64,000 nucleotides of DNA from the NCBI RefSeq assembly GCF_009674565.1, contig NZ_WKJL01000028.1, positions 1 to 64,000 on the forward strand, read 5' to 3'. Below the pieces are notes generated by a model. It did no database searches, was not told the DNA's origin, and saw nothing but the letters and a program-made list of their open reading frames with translations. The DNA is from Duganella aquatilis (GTDB lineage: Bacteria > Pseudomonadota > Gammaproteobacteria > Burkholderiales > Burkholderiaceae_D). Position numbers and translations under genes: made by a program. Shown here one piece after another: positions 16,581 to 25,411 of this stretch (the stretch's first letter is position 1; every line of letters starts with the position of its first letter).

Positions 16581-16913
16581 TCAGCCGCGGTACAGCGGGT
16601 TGCTGGCGACGTAGACGTTGGTCATGCCGGTGTCCACGCCGGCCGGGGCGATCTTCGCCAGGTCGAAGCTGCCCATGCCGCGCAGGGTGTCGAAGTGCCA
16701 GGTGAAGGTTTTGCCGTTGACGTTGAAAGCCACGGTGTCGCCGTCGTTGACGTTGACCGACTTGGTGTCGGCGGTGATGGTGACCTGGCGCGCGGCGGCG
16801 CTGCCGGCGACGGCTTCGCCGTAGACTGCTTGCGGATTGGTGGCTGCGTGAGCGGCGCCGGTGGCGGCGATGATGGCGGTGGCGACCAGGGCGGTGCGGA
16901 GTGCGTTCAACAT
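16581..16913 (-). CDS. CzcE-like periplasmic metal-binding protein
   Basis: 110 residues, starting MLNALRTALVATAIIAATGA with cleavage after AHA. The mature part has VYGEAVAGSAAARQVTI and FNVNGKTFTWHFDTLRGMGSF, which resemble CzcE, the periplasmic copper-binding protein of Cupriavidus. First gene of the minus-strand operon CzcE-DUF305-YncE, four bases before the next gene. It is divergent from copC across a CopR/CusR-like box. Confidence 0.78.
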   Translation of the reverse strand: MLNALRTALVATAIIAATGAAHAATNPQAVYGEAVAGSAAARQVTITADTKSVNVNDGDTVAFNVNGKTFTWHFDTLRGMGSFDLAKIAPAGVDTGMTNVYVASNPLYRG

Positions 16914-16948
16914 GATGTTTCCTTTCAGTGGTGAGTGACGATGGAGCC

Positions 16949-17004
16949 ATTCTAGGCAGACGCTACTGACGGGACGATGACCCGAAGATGACACATTTGT
17001 AATC
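16949..17004. promoter_or_regulatory. Divergent copper-type promoter region
   Basis: TGACACATTTGTAATC at 16989-17004 resembles the box bound by CopR/CusR-type copper response regulators. On the minus strand a TAGAAT -10 lies at 16949-16954, about 45 bp away. The box lies between divergent CzcE-like and copC genes, so it could control both. No copRS pair is inside the window. Confidence 0.5.
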
Positions 17005-17063
17005 CACGCGTCGCCGTTTAAAACCGACAATGGGCCTCCGTTGAAACCGTATGGGAGTTATTC

Positions 17064-17429
17064 ATGTCACGTCTTGTTCGCGCACTCAGCCTGGCCGTGC
17101 TGGCCAATATCGCTGTTGCTGGTCATGCCTGGGCGCATGCTCACCTTAAAGCGGCGGCGCCGGCCGAGCAGGCCGCCGTTGCATCGCCCGCCGGATTGGA
17201 TCTCACGTTTTCCGAGTCGGTGAACCAGTCCTTCAGCGGCATCAGGCTGACCGGGCCGGATCAGCAGGAGGTCAAACTGGAAGCGGCGTCGCTGGCGGAT
17301 GGCGGCAAGACCCTGAAAGCGCCGCTTGCCGCCAAGCTGGCGCCCGGCGTGTACACGGTCGACTGGCACGTCCTGTCCGTCGATGGGCACAAGACCAGCG
17401 GCACTTACCGCTTTACCGTCAAGCCTTGA
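17064..17429 (+). CDS. copC: Periplasmic copper-binding protein CopC
   Basis: 121 residues. The signal peptide ends AHAWA, leaving a mature N-terminus HAHLKAAAPAEQ with the His-1 brace expected for Cu(II). The Asp and His of the site are in DWHVLSVDGHKTSGTYRF near the C-terminus. The length and single immunoglobulin-like domain match the CopC/YobA family. CopD follows with overlapping stop/start. Confidence 0.92.
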   Translation: MSRLVRALSLAVLANIAVAGHAWAHAHLKAAAPAEQAAVASPAGLDLTFSESVNQSFSGIRLTGPDQQEVKLEAASLADGGKTLKAPLAAKLAPGVYTVDWHVLSVDGHKTSGTYRFTVKP

Positions 17430-18277
17430 GCGCGATAGAGCTGGCGCTGCTGGCCAGCCGCTTTGTCTTCGATGCGTGCGCCTTGTTCCTGTGGGGCGCC
17501 GCGGCGTTTCTCGGTACCCTGGCGCCGGCCGTCTTGCGACAGCCGGTCTGGCGCCAGATTGGCGGCCTGCGGCGGGCGGCGCTGGCGGGCATCGCGCTCG
17601 CCGTGCTGTGCTCGCTGCCGCTGCAAGCGGCCAGCCTGGGCGACGGCTGGCGCGACGCCTGCAATCCGCAGATGCTGTACCGCGTCGCGACTGGAACCAG
17701 CATCGGTGCGGCGTGGTGCATGCAGGTCGTCGTGCTGGTGTGCGTGCTTGGCTGGCGCAGCATGGGGGCCTGTGCGTTCGGCAGCGCGGCGCTGCTGGGC
17801 AGCCTGAGCCTCACCGGCCACGCCGTCATGCATGACGGCTGGCTGCGCGCGCTGCATCAGCTGAATCAGCTGTTGCACCTGTTGAGCGGCGGCGCCTGGA
17901 TGGGCGCGCTGGTCGTGGTGCTGACCTTGCTGCCGAGAATGAAGCGCGCGGAGGAATTCGCGTCCGCCAAGCTTGCGCTGATGCGCTTCTCCACCGTCGG
18001 CCACGTGGTCGTGCTGATGGTGTTGCTGAGCGGCCTCGCCAACAACTTCCTGATCCTCGGCGCCTGGCCGTTTGCGCTGTCGCAGCCATACCAGCGCCTA
18101 TTGCTGTGCAAGGCGGCGCTGGTGCTGCTGATGGCGGTCATCGCCATTGCGAACCGCTACATCATCTTGCCGCGCCTGCGCGCGTCGCCGCTGTTGCGCT
18201 GGTCGGTGTGGGGCGAAATTGCCTTGTCCGCCATCGTGGTGCTGCTGGCCGCATGCATAGGAATGCTGGCGCCGTAG
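17426..18277 (+). CDS. copD: CopD-family copper import membrane protein
   Basis: 283 residues read from TTG in a TTGA overlap with the copC stop, so translation is coupled. Eight or so hydrophobic helices. Histidines in SLTGHAVMHDGW and LHQLNQLLHLLSGGAWMG are conserved CopD features, as is NRYIILPRL near the end. CopC passes copper to CopD for uptake through the inner membrane. Confidence 0.87.
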   Translation: MSAIELALLASRFVFDACALFLWGAAAFLGTLAPAVLRQPVWRQIGGLRRAALAGIALAVLCSLPLQAASLGDGWRDACNPQMLYRVATGTSIGAAWCMQVVVLVCVLGWRSMGACAFGSAALLGSLSLTGHAVMHDGWLRALHQLNQLLHLLSGGAWMGALVVVLTLLPRMKRAEEFASAKLALMRFSTVGHVVVLMVLLSGLANNFLILGAWPFALSQPYQRLLLCKAALVLLMAVIAIANRYIILPRLRASPLLRWSVWGEIALSAIVVLLAACIGMLAP

Positions 18278-18429
18278 CGGTTTCCTCGCCATGAAAAATG
18301 ACTTTCCATAATGTGAAATCGGACATGATGGAGTGCCGCATGGTTTTTCTCATTTTTTGAAAAAGCGTTTCATATTAAGAAAAGTGATATCTATCTATTT
18401 GAAAAATAACGAATAAATTTCACTTGTAT

Positions 18430-18443
18430 GTCTTATATAAGAC
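18430..18443. promoter_or_regulatory. 14-bp palindrome upstream of aceA
   Basis: GTCTTATATAAGAC, a perfect dyad 77 bases before the aceA start, inside an A/T-rich stretch (18350-18450) that contrasts with the rest of the left core. Position fits an operator for a carbon-metabolism regulator. I cannot name the protein that binds it. Confidence 0.5.
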
Positions 18444-18520
18444 TTGGTGCAATGCATCAGAATGGCCTACTATTTAGACATGCGGTTTTGCTTATTTGTG
18501 TTTTTCTTTAGGAGATAAAA

Positions 18521-20101
18521 ATGTCCCAATATCAAGACGACATCAAGGCAGTTGGCGCTTTGAAAGAGCAACAAGGTTCCGCCTGGAACGCCATCAACCC
18601 CGAGTCAGCTGCCCGCATGCGCGCGCAGAACAAGTTCAAGACCGGCCTGGACATTGCCAAATACACCGCCGGCATCATGCGCGCCGACATGGCCGCCTAC
18701 GACGCCGACCCAAGCAAATACACCCAGTCGCTGGGCTGCTGGCACGGTTTCATCGGCCAGCAAAAAATGATCTCGATTAAAAAACACTTCAACAGCACCG
18801 ACCGCCGCTACCTCTACCTGTCGGGCTGGATGGTGGCCGCGCTGCGCTCGGAGTTCGGCCCGCTGCCGGACCAGTCGATGCACGAAAAAACCGCTGTCTC
18901 GGCGCTGATCAAGGAGCTGTACACCTTCCTGCGCCAGGCCGATGCGCGCGAGCTGGGCGGCCTGTTCCGCCAACTGGACGCCGCCGAAGGTTCGGCCAAG
19001 GCCGCCATCCAGGACAAGATCGACAACCACGTCACCCACGTGGTGCCGATCATCGCCGACATCGACGCCGGCTTCGGCAACGCGGAAGCGACCTACCTGC
19101 TGGCCAAGCAGTTCATCGAAGCGGGCGCCTGCTGCATCCAGATCGAAAACCAGGTGTCGGACGAGAAGCAATGCGGCCACCAGGACGGCAAGGTCACCGT
19201 GCCGCATGAGGACTTCCTGGCCAAGATCCGCGCCATCCGCTACGCCTTCCTGGAGCTGGGCGTGGACAACGGCATCATCGTTGCCCGCACCGACTCGCTG
19301 GGCGCCGGCCTGACCAAGCAGATCGCCGTCACCGCCGAGCCGGGCGACCTGGGCGACCAGTACAACGCCTTTCTCGATTGCGAGGAAGTGTCGGCCGACG
19401 CGCTGGGCAATGGCGACGTGATCATCAAGCGCGAAGGCAAGCTGCTGCGTCCCAAGCGCCTGCCAAGCAACCTGTTCCAGTTCCGCGCCGGCAGCGGCGA
19501 AGCGCGTTGCGTGCTTGACTGCATCACCTCGCTGCAGAACGGCGCCGACCTGCTGTGGATCGAAACCGAAAAACCGCACATCGCGCAGATCGGCGGCATG
19601 GTCAAGGAAATCCGCAAGGTCATCCCGAACGCCAAGCTGGTGTACAACAACAGCCCGTCGTTCAACTGGACGCTGAATTTCCGCCAGCAGGTGTACGACG
19701 CGTTCAAGGCCGAAGGCAAGGACGTGTCCGCCTACGAGCGCACCCAGCTGATGAGCGTCGAGTACGACGACAGCGAACTGGCCAAGCAGGCCGATGAAAA
19801 GATCCGCACCTTCCAGGCCGACGCGGCGCGCGAAGCGGGCATCTTCCACCACCTGATCACGCTGCCGACCTACCACACGGCTGCGCTGTCGACCGACAAC
19901 CTGGCCAAGGAATACTTCGGCGACCAGGGCATGCTGGGCTACGTGGCCGGCGTGCAGCGCAAGGAGATCCGCCAGGGCATCGCCTGCGTCAAGCACCAGA
20001 ACATGTCCGGCTCGGACATCGGCGACGACCACAAGGACTACTTCAGCGGCGAAGCAGCCCTGAAGGCCGCCGGTAAAGACAATACGATGAACCAGTTCTA
20101 A
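18521..20101 (+). CDS. aceA: Isocitrate lyase
   Basis: 526 residues, the length of the Pseudomonas-type isocitrate lyase (about 530) rather than the 430-residue E. coli form. The catalytic loop is EKQCGHQDGK with Cys218. DIDAGFGNAEATYLLAK, QIENQVSDEK and YNNSPSFNWTLNF are family signatures. It splits isocitrate to glyoxylate and succinate in the glyoxylate bypass. GGAGAT precedes the ATG. Single gene with its own terminator; malate synthase is not in the window. Confidence 0.96.
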   Translation: MSQYQDDIKAVGALKEQQGSAWNAINPESAARMRAQNKFKTGLDIAKYTAGIMRADMAAYDADPSKYTQSLGCWHGFIGQQKMISIKKHFNSTDRRYLYLSGWMVAALRSEFGPLPDQSMHEKTAVSALIKELYTFLRQADARELGGLFRQLDAAEGSAKAAIQDKIDNHVTHVVPIIADIDAGFGNAEATYLLAKQFIEAGACCIQIENQVSDEKQCGHQDGKVTVPHEDFLAKIRAIRYAFLELGVDNGIIVARTDSLGAGLTKQIAVTAEPGDLGDQYNAFLDCEEVSADALGNGDVIIKREGKLLRPKRLPSNLFQFRAGSGEARCVLDCITSLQNGADLLWIETEKPHIAQIGGMVKEIRKVIPNAKLVYNNSPSFNWTLNFRQQVYDAFKAEGKDVSAYERTQLMSVEYDDSELAKQADEKIRTFQADAAREAGIFHHLITLPTYHTAALSTDNLAKEYFGDQGMLGYVAGVQRKEIRQGIACVKHQNMSGSDIGDDHKDYFSGEAALKAAGKDNTMNQF

Positions 20102-20122
20102 GACCGGTTCAAGCACCACTTC

Positions 20123-20150
20123 AAGCTCGCCTCGGCGAGCTTTTTTTTTA
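20123..20150 (+). terminator. Rho-independent terminator of aceA
   Basis: AAGCTCGCC-TC-GGCGAGCTT, a 9-bp stem, followed by a run of T, starting 22 bases after the aceA stop. Confidence 0.9.
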
Positions 20151-20237
20151 TGACATGGGATGAAGTCCATCGGCTGGGCGGGAGTAAGATAGCGCAGCCG
20201 CGCGACGTGCGCGGAAAAATCAGGAAAGGTCCGATCC

Positions 20238-21023
20238 ATGAAATCAGTATTGTTCTTGAAGTCAGCGCTCGTTGGTTTGGCGGTTGCGCCGATGCTGTTG
20301 TCCGTACCGGCACAGGCGCAGGCGCCGTCGGCGGCTGTGACGGCGGCGGTTGCCGATAAGGCGCGGCCGGAAAAAGATGTGCAGCAGGACGAGGTGCGCC
20401 ATCCGGCCGAGCTGGTCGCTTTCGCCAGGGTGAAGGCCGGCGATGTGGTAGTGGATGTCTGGCCGGGCGGCGGCTACTGGTCGCGCCTGTTCTCGACGGT
20501 GGTCGGCCCCAAGGGCAAGGTGGTCGCCTATGTGCCGGCCGAGATCACCGGCTTCAAGTCCGATCCGCTGGCGCTGGCCAAGGCCATCTCCACTGAGGCG
20601 GGGCACGCCAATGTCGAGGCAAGTTCCTACCCGCTCGCCGAGCAGCCTGGGGCCGACATGGCCAAAAAGGTGGATGTGGTGTGGACCTTCGAGAATTATC
20701 ACGACCTGCACGACAGCTTCATGAAAGGCGCCGACGTCAACGCCTTCAACCAGGCCGTCTTCAAGCGCCTGAAACCGGGCGGCTACTACATCGTTGCCGA
20801 CCATGCGGCCGCTGCGGGCACCGGCTTGAAAAACACCGAGGACCTGCACCGCATCGATCCGGCCGCAGTGAAAGCCGAAGTGGAAAAAGCCGGCTTCGTG
20901 CTGGACGGCGAAAGCACCGTGCTGGCAGTGCAGGGCGACGACCATCAGCTGAAGATCTTCGATCCGGCAATCCGCGGTAAGACCGACCGCTTCGTGCTGC
21001 GCTTCAAAAAGCCCTCGCCTTAA
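20238..21023 (+). CDS. Exported class I methyltransferase-like protein
   Basis: 261 residues with a clear signal peptide (MKSVLFLKSALVGLAVAPML ... AQAQA). The mature domain has a SAM-methyltransferase-type fold: VVVDVWPGGGYWSRLFS (motif I variant), a DVVWTFENYHDLHD segment and FKRLKPGGYYIVADH. Motif I is DxWPGGGYW rather than DxGxGxG. A periplasmic methyltransferase would lack SAM, so the true activity is open. Single gene between aceA and the LysR gene. Confidence 0.8.
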   Translation: MKSVLFLKSALVGLAVAPMLLSVPAQAQAPSAAVTAAVADKARPEKDVQQDEVRHPAELVAFARVKAGDVVVDVWPGGGYWSRLFSTVVGPKGKVVAYVPAEITGFKSDPLALAKAISTEAGHANVEASSYPLAEQPGADMAKKVDVVWTFENYHDLHDSFMKGADVNAFNQAVFKRLKPGGYYIVADHAAAAGTGLKNTEDLHRIDPAAVKAEVEKAGFVLDGESTVLAVQGDDHQLKIFDPAIRGKTDRFVLRFKKPSP

Positions 21024-21048
21024 CAGATGCGCTACTGGCGCCCTGCGG

Positions 21049-21942
21049 TCACATCTGGAGATTGAGCGCAGGGATCTTGGCAAACGCTTCGGCGATGAAG
21101 TCCATGAAGACGATCGCCCGTCTTGGCAGAAGCCGGTTCGCAACGTAGAGCATCTGAATGGGCACGCGCGGTGCAGCGTGCCCGGCTAACAGTATTTGCA
21201 ATCGGCCATTCTTGAGGCCTTCCTCGAACAGCCAGCGCGGCCCATGCCCAATGCCAAGGCCCGCGTTGACAGCCTCGCGCACGGCGTCGGGAGAGTTGAC
21301 GCGGAATCTGCCGGATACCGGTATCTCGGCATCCCGAAAGCGCCATGTAGACCCGGACGAAAGCAAGGTGTAGATCACACAATCGTGTGCGCGCAAATCG
21401 TCTGGTGTTTCCGGGACGCCGCGCAGAGCCAGATAATCTACGCTGGCAACGCATGCGCGCTCGAAAAATCCTATGTGCCGCACCCGTAGTGCACTGTCCT
21501 CCAGGTGGCCGATGCGTATCGCCAACTCGGCACCTTCATCGATCAGGTTCACATAGCGATCATTGATCTGCAGGTCCAGTTCCAGGCGGGAATAACGCGC
21601 CAGAAATGCCGGCAACTGCGGCAAGACAAAGGCGTGGGCTAACGCGGAGGGGCAGGCAACACGCAGCAAGCCCGACGGCTCGGCGTTTTCACGCAATGAA
21701 AATTCCGACTCCGCCACCGCATCCAGAATCCTTCGAACTTCTGCATAGTAGCGCTCGCCTTCAGGCGTCAGCGCGAGCTTGCGCGTGGTGCGGTGGAGCA
21801 GACGGGATTGGAGATGTTCTTCCAGCGCCGCGACATACCGGCTCACATTGGGTTGGCCGAGGCCGAGATCGCGCCCTGCAGCCGAAAAGCTTCCTGTCTC
21901 TACCGCCCGGGCAAAACAGGTCATCAACAAGAATCTATCCAC
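21049..21942 (-). CDS. LysR-family transcriptional regulator
   Basis: 297 residues from a GTG at 21942 preceded by GGAGG; an upstream in-frame ATG at 21960 lacks a ribosome site. N-terminal winged helix with FARAVETGSFSAAGRDLGLG and VSRYVAALEEHL, then the effector domain with ALAHAFVLPQLPAFLARY. It is divergent from an SDR and an isochorismatase-like gene, which it probably controls. Confidence 0.88.
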   Translation of the reverse strand: MDRFLLMTCFARAVETGSFSAAGRDLGLGQPNVSRYVAALEEHLQSRLLHRTTRKLALTPEGERYYAEVRRILDAVAESEFSLRENAEPSGLLRVACPSALAHAFVLPQLPAFLARYSRLELDLQINDRYVNLIDEGAELAIRIGHLEDSALRVRHIGFFERACVASVDYLALRGVPETPDDLRAHDCVIYTLLSSGSTWRFRDAEIPVSGRFRVNSPDAVREAVNAGLGIGHGPRWLFEEGLKNGRLQILLAGHAAPRVPIQMLYVANRLLPRRAIVFMDFIAEAFAKIPALNLQM

Positions 21943-21958
21943 CGCGCCTCCATGATTC

Positions 21959-21973
21959 ATGCAAAAGCAGCAT
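21959..21973. promoter_or_regulatory. Possible LysR-type box
   Basis: ATGCAAAAGCAGCAT, an interrupted dyad containing T-N11-A, in the 121-base gap between the LysR gene and the divergent SDR gene. Confidence 0.4.
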
Positions 21974-22063
21974 GAAATATATGCAGAAATCTCATCTTAT
22001 CAGCAGAAAAGCATGAGCGCATAGTTCCGGGGCAGTCAGTTAATCACTTTATCGGAGAAATTT

Positions 22064-22816
22064 ATGTCTCGTTTGCAAGGAAAACGCACCCTCATCACCG
22101 GTGGAACCAGCGGTATCGGACTTGAAACCGCCAAGCAATTCCTGGCGGAAGGTGCGCGCGTCATCGTTACCGGCGTCAATCCCGACAGTATCGAAAAAGC
22201 CAGGGTGGAGCTGGGTTCCGAAGTGCTGGTCTTGTCTGCGGATTCGGCGAGTGTCACCGCGCAGAAAGCGCTCGCCCCTGCCGTCCAGGCGCATTACGGC
22301 CAGCTGGACATTGCCTTCCTCAACGCGGGAATATCGGTGTGGGTGCCGGTGGAGGAGTGGACCGAGGAGATGTTCGACCGCTCGTTCGATATCAATGTCA
22401 AAGGGCCGTATTTCCTGATCCAGTCACTCCTGCCCGTATTCGCCAACCCGGCATCGGTGGTGCTGAATACCTCGATCAATGCGCATGTCGGCGCCGCGCG
22501 GTCGTCCGTCTACGCGGCAACCAAGGCCGCTTTTCTGAATCTGTCCAAGACGCTTTCCGGCGAACTGCTTGGACGCGGCATACGCGTCAATGCGGTCAGC
22601 CCAGGTCCGGTCGAGACGCCTTTGTATGACAAGCTCGGCATCCCTGATGCCTACCGCGAGCAGGTCAACCAGGACATCACTGCCGGCATTCCCTTTGGCC
22701 GTTTCGGTTCGCCGGAGGAGGTAGCGAAAGCCGTTCTGTACCTGGCATCGGACGAGTCGCGCTGGACCGTCGGCACGGAAATCATCGTCGACGGCGGACG
22801 CACGCTTAACGGCTGA
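22064..22816 (+). CDS. Short-chain dehydrogenase/reductase
   Basis: 250 residues. NAD(P)-binding TGGTSGIG near 13-20, NAG in FLNAGISV, catalytic Ser/Tyr/Lys in NTSINAHVG and YAATKAAF, and the C-terminal WTVGTEIIVDGG typical of classical SDRs. Substrate unknown. 28 bases ahead of the isochorismatase-like gene, so a two-gene operon divergent from the LysR gene. Confidence 0.88.
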   Translation: MSRLQGKRTLITGGTSGIGLETAKQFLAEGARVIVTGVNPDSIEKARVELGSEVLVLSADSASVTAQKALAPAVQAHYGQLDIAFLNAGISVWVPVEEWTEEMFDRSFDINVKGPYFLIQSLLPVFANPASVVLNTSINAHVGAARSSVYAATKAAFLNLSKTLSGELLGRGIRVNAVSPGPVETPLYDKLGIPDAYREQVNQDITAGIPFGRFGSPEEVAKAVLYLASDESRWTVGTEIIVDGGRTLNG

Positions 22817-22844
22817 TCAATCACTCTCTTACGGGAACACTTTT

Positions 22845-23519
22845 ATGAAATCATTCTTTCACGGCCTGCTGGCGGCCATCTTGGTGGCCGCCACGGCCGC
22901 TTCCGCACAGACTGCGACGCCGCACAAGAGTGCGCTCATCCTTATCGAGTATCAGAATGACTGGATGGCGGTGACCGGTGGCATCAACGCCCAATTCAAG
23001 GACCGCAAGCAGTTCGAAGACTCCGTCGCCAACTCGAAGCAGGTGTTGGCGGAAGCGCGGCGCCGTCATATGGAAGTCATTTTCGTCACCATGACCCTGG
23101 AACCTTCCTACAAAGTCCTGGGCCAGGCGAAATTCGGTCTGCGTGCAGCGATGCCGCAATACAAATCGTTTCTGGGTAAGCAGGCGGAGTTCTTTCCGGG
23201 TTTTGAGCCTGCCGCCAACGAGTATGTGATCCGCGAACGCACCGGCAGCAGCGCCTTCGCGGGAACGTCGCTGGATAGCTATCTGCGCAACAACCACATC
23301 GAGGATATTTACCTGACCGGCTATGCCTTGCGCCAGTGCGTGGAGTCGACGCTGCGGCATGCACACGACCTGGGCTACAACACCCATGTCATCTACGACG
23401 CCTCGGCGGCATTTACGCGTGAGCAGCAGACCTCGTTCCTGTCGGATATCGTACCGTTCTACGGCAAGGCGCTGACGACGATGGACTTCTTGAAAGCGCC
23501 GATGCTTACATCAGAATGA
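22845..23519 (+). CDS. Exported isochorismatase-like cysteine hydrolase with altered catalytic residues
   Basis: 224 residues with signal peptide MKSFFHGLLAAILVAATAAS. The nucleophile Cys is present in TGYALRQCVESTLRHA. The usual catalytic Asp (IDMQNDF type) is Glu in LILIEYQNDW, and the usual Lys aligns with Arg in IRERTGSSAF. Members of this family hydrolyse C-N or vinyl ether bonds. Whether this one is active is doubtful. It is the last core gene before the island. Confidence 0.82.
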   Translation: MKSFFHGLLAAILVAATAASAQTATPHKSALILIEYQNDWMAVTGGINAQFKDRKQFEDSVANSKQVLAEARRRHMEVIFVTMTLEPSYKVLGQAKFGLRAAMPQYKSFLGKQAEFFPGFEPAANEYVIRERTGSSAFAGTSLDSYLRNNHIEDIYLTGYALRQCVESTLRHAHDLGYNTHVIYDASAAFTREQQTSFLSDIVPFYGKALTTMDFLKAPMLTSE

Positions 23520-23656
23520 CGTCGTAGCGTAATTCGATGCTCTAATGCAATCTATTGGCGTCTACGAATTTATATAAGTATTTGATTTAATAGGTATTTA
23601 TTGTCTATTGTCGTACATTGACGCCCCGTAAAGTCGCCGCTAATATGCGTAGCCAT

Positions 23657-23667
23657 GTGTGTAGCTA
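23657..23667 (+). repeat. GTGTGTAGCTA, left copy (possible integrase arm site)
   Basis: 11-mer 20 bases before the integrase start, repeated twice in the same orientation at the right edge (55419, 55431). Arm-type sites near attachment sites show this kind of arrangement. Confidence 0.5.
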
Positions 23668-23686
23668 GCGACAAAAAGGACCGGCA

Positions 23687-24991
23687 ATGACAGGGAAAAC
23701 TAACGCGGCGGAGGGGCTGCAAACCCTCCAGTTGCAACACTGGATACGAGCAGTGAAGGGCGGTGGCAAGCCAACCGCCAAAGACCCGGAAACGGGCGAG
23801 GTAAGGGAGTTACCGTTGCCCTTGGCGCGGTCGGATGGTGGCGGACTAACGTTCACGCTGTCCACTGCTGGAACTGCGAGTTGGATTTTACGCTATCGGA
23901 GTGCCGGTAGGGCGAAGGAACTCACCATCGGCAACTTCCCCGACATCAGCTTGTCTGATGCCCGCAAGATTGCCCGCGAAAAGCGAGCGCATGTCGACAA
24001 GGCAGGCGATCCGGCCATTGACAAGCGGCGCGCGAAAGCGTTAGCGGTGAAGGACTGGACCATGCGGGAGTTGATTGATGACTACCGTGACAAGATCATG
24101 GTTGACCTGGGAGTGAGTACGCAAAAGGGCTATGGCCGCAATCTGATTCGCATAGAGTCTCGTCTCGGCGCGTATATGGTGACCCAGGTATCCTCATTAG
24201 ATATCGTGGAGATGATCGAATACATTGGCGCGCCCTGGGTCGAGTCGCGCACGTTGCTGACCACTGCACGGATGCTGTTCAGGCATGCCGCTGGCCGCAA
24301 GCTAGTAGCATCCAATCCATGCATCGGCATCGATCTGACAGCGTTATTGGGCAAGCGTCCGGCAACTAAGCGGCGCCTGATGTTGAGCAGGGATGAACTA
24401 CTGCTCCTGATGCGGGCTGACATGAACCAAGAGAATGCGCTTGCCGTTCGCCTGCTGCTGGCGACAGCTGTACGTACCTGCGAATTGAGAACCGCTAAGT
24501 GGTCACACTTCGATTTCAAGCGTGATATATGGACCATTCCGGAATCGAAGACGGGGCCGGGCATCCAGATACCCTTGACTGAGCCGGTCAAGGGTTGGCT
24601 GTACGAACTGAAACAGCGGGCCGGGAATTCGGCATTCGTTTTGCCGATGCGTGGCGATTACAAAAACGCGTCTTCGACGGGCGATCGGCCGATTAATCCG
24701 AACACGATAGGTGCGGCGATTGAATTCTGGCTGACCGAGTACAAGCCTGAGGTACGCCGGTTCACGCCGCATGATTTGCGGTCCACCGCGAAAAGCCAGA
24801 TGCGGGCGCTTGGCGTGGAGCGTGACATCACGGAAATGTGCTTGAACCACAAACTACCTGGCATCGAAGGCATCTATGACGTGCACAACTATTTTGAGGA
24901 GCGGAAGCAAGCGCTCATGACTTGGTCTGATTTCCTAGTTGCTGTTGAGCGCGAGAGTATTGCTCTCAGTGCCGCAAAAACGGCTGATTGA
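23687..24991 (+). CDS. int: Tyrosine integrase with arm-binding (DUF4102-like) domain
   Basis: 434 residues. The N-terminal arm-DNA-binding domain has LRYRSAGRAKELTIGNFPDISL and SDARKIAREKRAHVDKAGDP (about 60-115), as in P4-type island integrases. The core-binding region is about 125-215. Catalytic residues: Arg in ATAVRTCELRTAKW, His-x-x-Arg in HDLRSTAKSQ, His in NHK and Tyr in GIYDVHNY. Its position at the left edge fits the integrase of the whole island. Confidence 0.92.
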   Translation: MTGKTNAAEGLQTLQLQHWIRAVKGGGKPTAKDPETGEVRELPLPLARSDGGGLTFTLSTAGTASWILRYRSAGRAKELTIGNFPDISLSDARKIAREKRAHVDKAGDPAIDKRRAKALAVKDWTMRELIDDYRDKIMVDLGVSTQKGYGRNLIRIESRLGAYMVTQVSSLDIVEMIEYIGAPWVESRTLLTTARMLFRHAAGRKLVASNPCIGIDLTALLGKRPATKRRLMLSRDELLLLMRADMNQENALAVRLLLATAVRTCELRTAKWSHFDFKRDIWTIPESKTGPGIQIPLTEPVKGWLYELKQRAGNSAFVLPMRGDYKNASSTGDRPINPNTIGAAIEFWLTEYKPEVRRFTPHDLRSTAKSQMRALGVERDITEMCLNHKLPGIEGIYDVHNYFEERKQALMTWSDFLVAVERESIALSAAKTAD

Positions 24992-25411
24992 TTTCCCCGC
25001 GTTTTGCGGCGTTTAAAAACGGCATGGTATGCATCAGTATCAGTCGACCGCTTTTGACGGCTTGTCCGGCCGTTTAAGTCGCTTCTCTGGCATCGTGGTT
25101 TGCCGAACATGCTGACGTTCGGCACGGTTCACAGGTTTTTGCGGTTCTAACGGCTGTTTGCGACAAAGTTATTTTGTTATCAAAATACCCATTATTCATG
25201 AGATAATATTGGTGCAACGCTTGTTCGACTCGGCACCGCACAGTACCGGCAGAGTGAGCTTGCTCATCGCGACATTACCTACCCAAACCCAGCTCCTCGA
25301 AATCGAAGTGCAGCGGGACCAGTAATTCACAATACCCAATCCCATCACATCGCCTTGTAGCCGATTCAGGCAGGTACTGTCACGCCCTTTCATTTCACAT
25401 TGGAGCATTTC
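24992..25411. other. Gene-free stretch after the integrase
   Basis: 420 bases. A/T-rich sequence at 25160-25215 (TTATTTTGTTATCAAAATA then GAGATAATATTGG) could hold a promoter for the next gene. Several GTTT/AAAC-rich short dyads follow the integrase stop. No convincing gene or RNA is seen. Confidence 0.4.

Noticed and set aside
18605-20239. 544-codon open frame on the minus strand
   Set aside because: Antisense to isocitrate lyase, which has clear family motifs.
23520-23686. tRNA attachment site at the island's left edge
   Set aside because: No cloverleaf or TTCRA-type T-loop sequence could be made out there or at the right edge.
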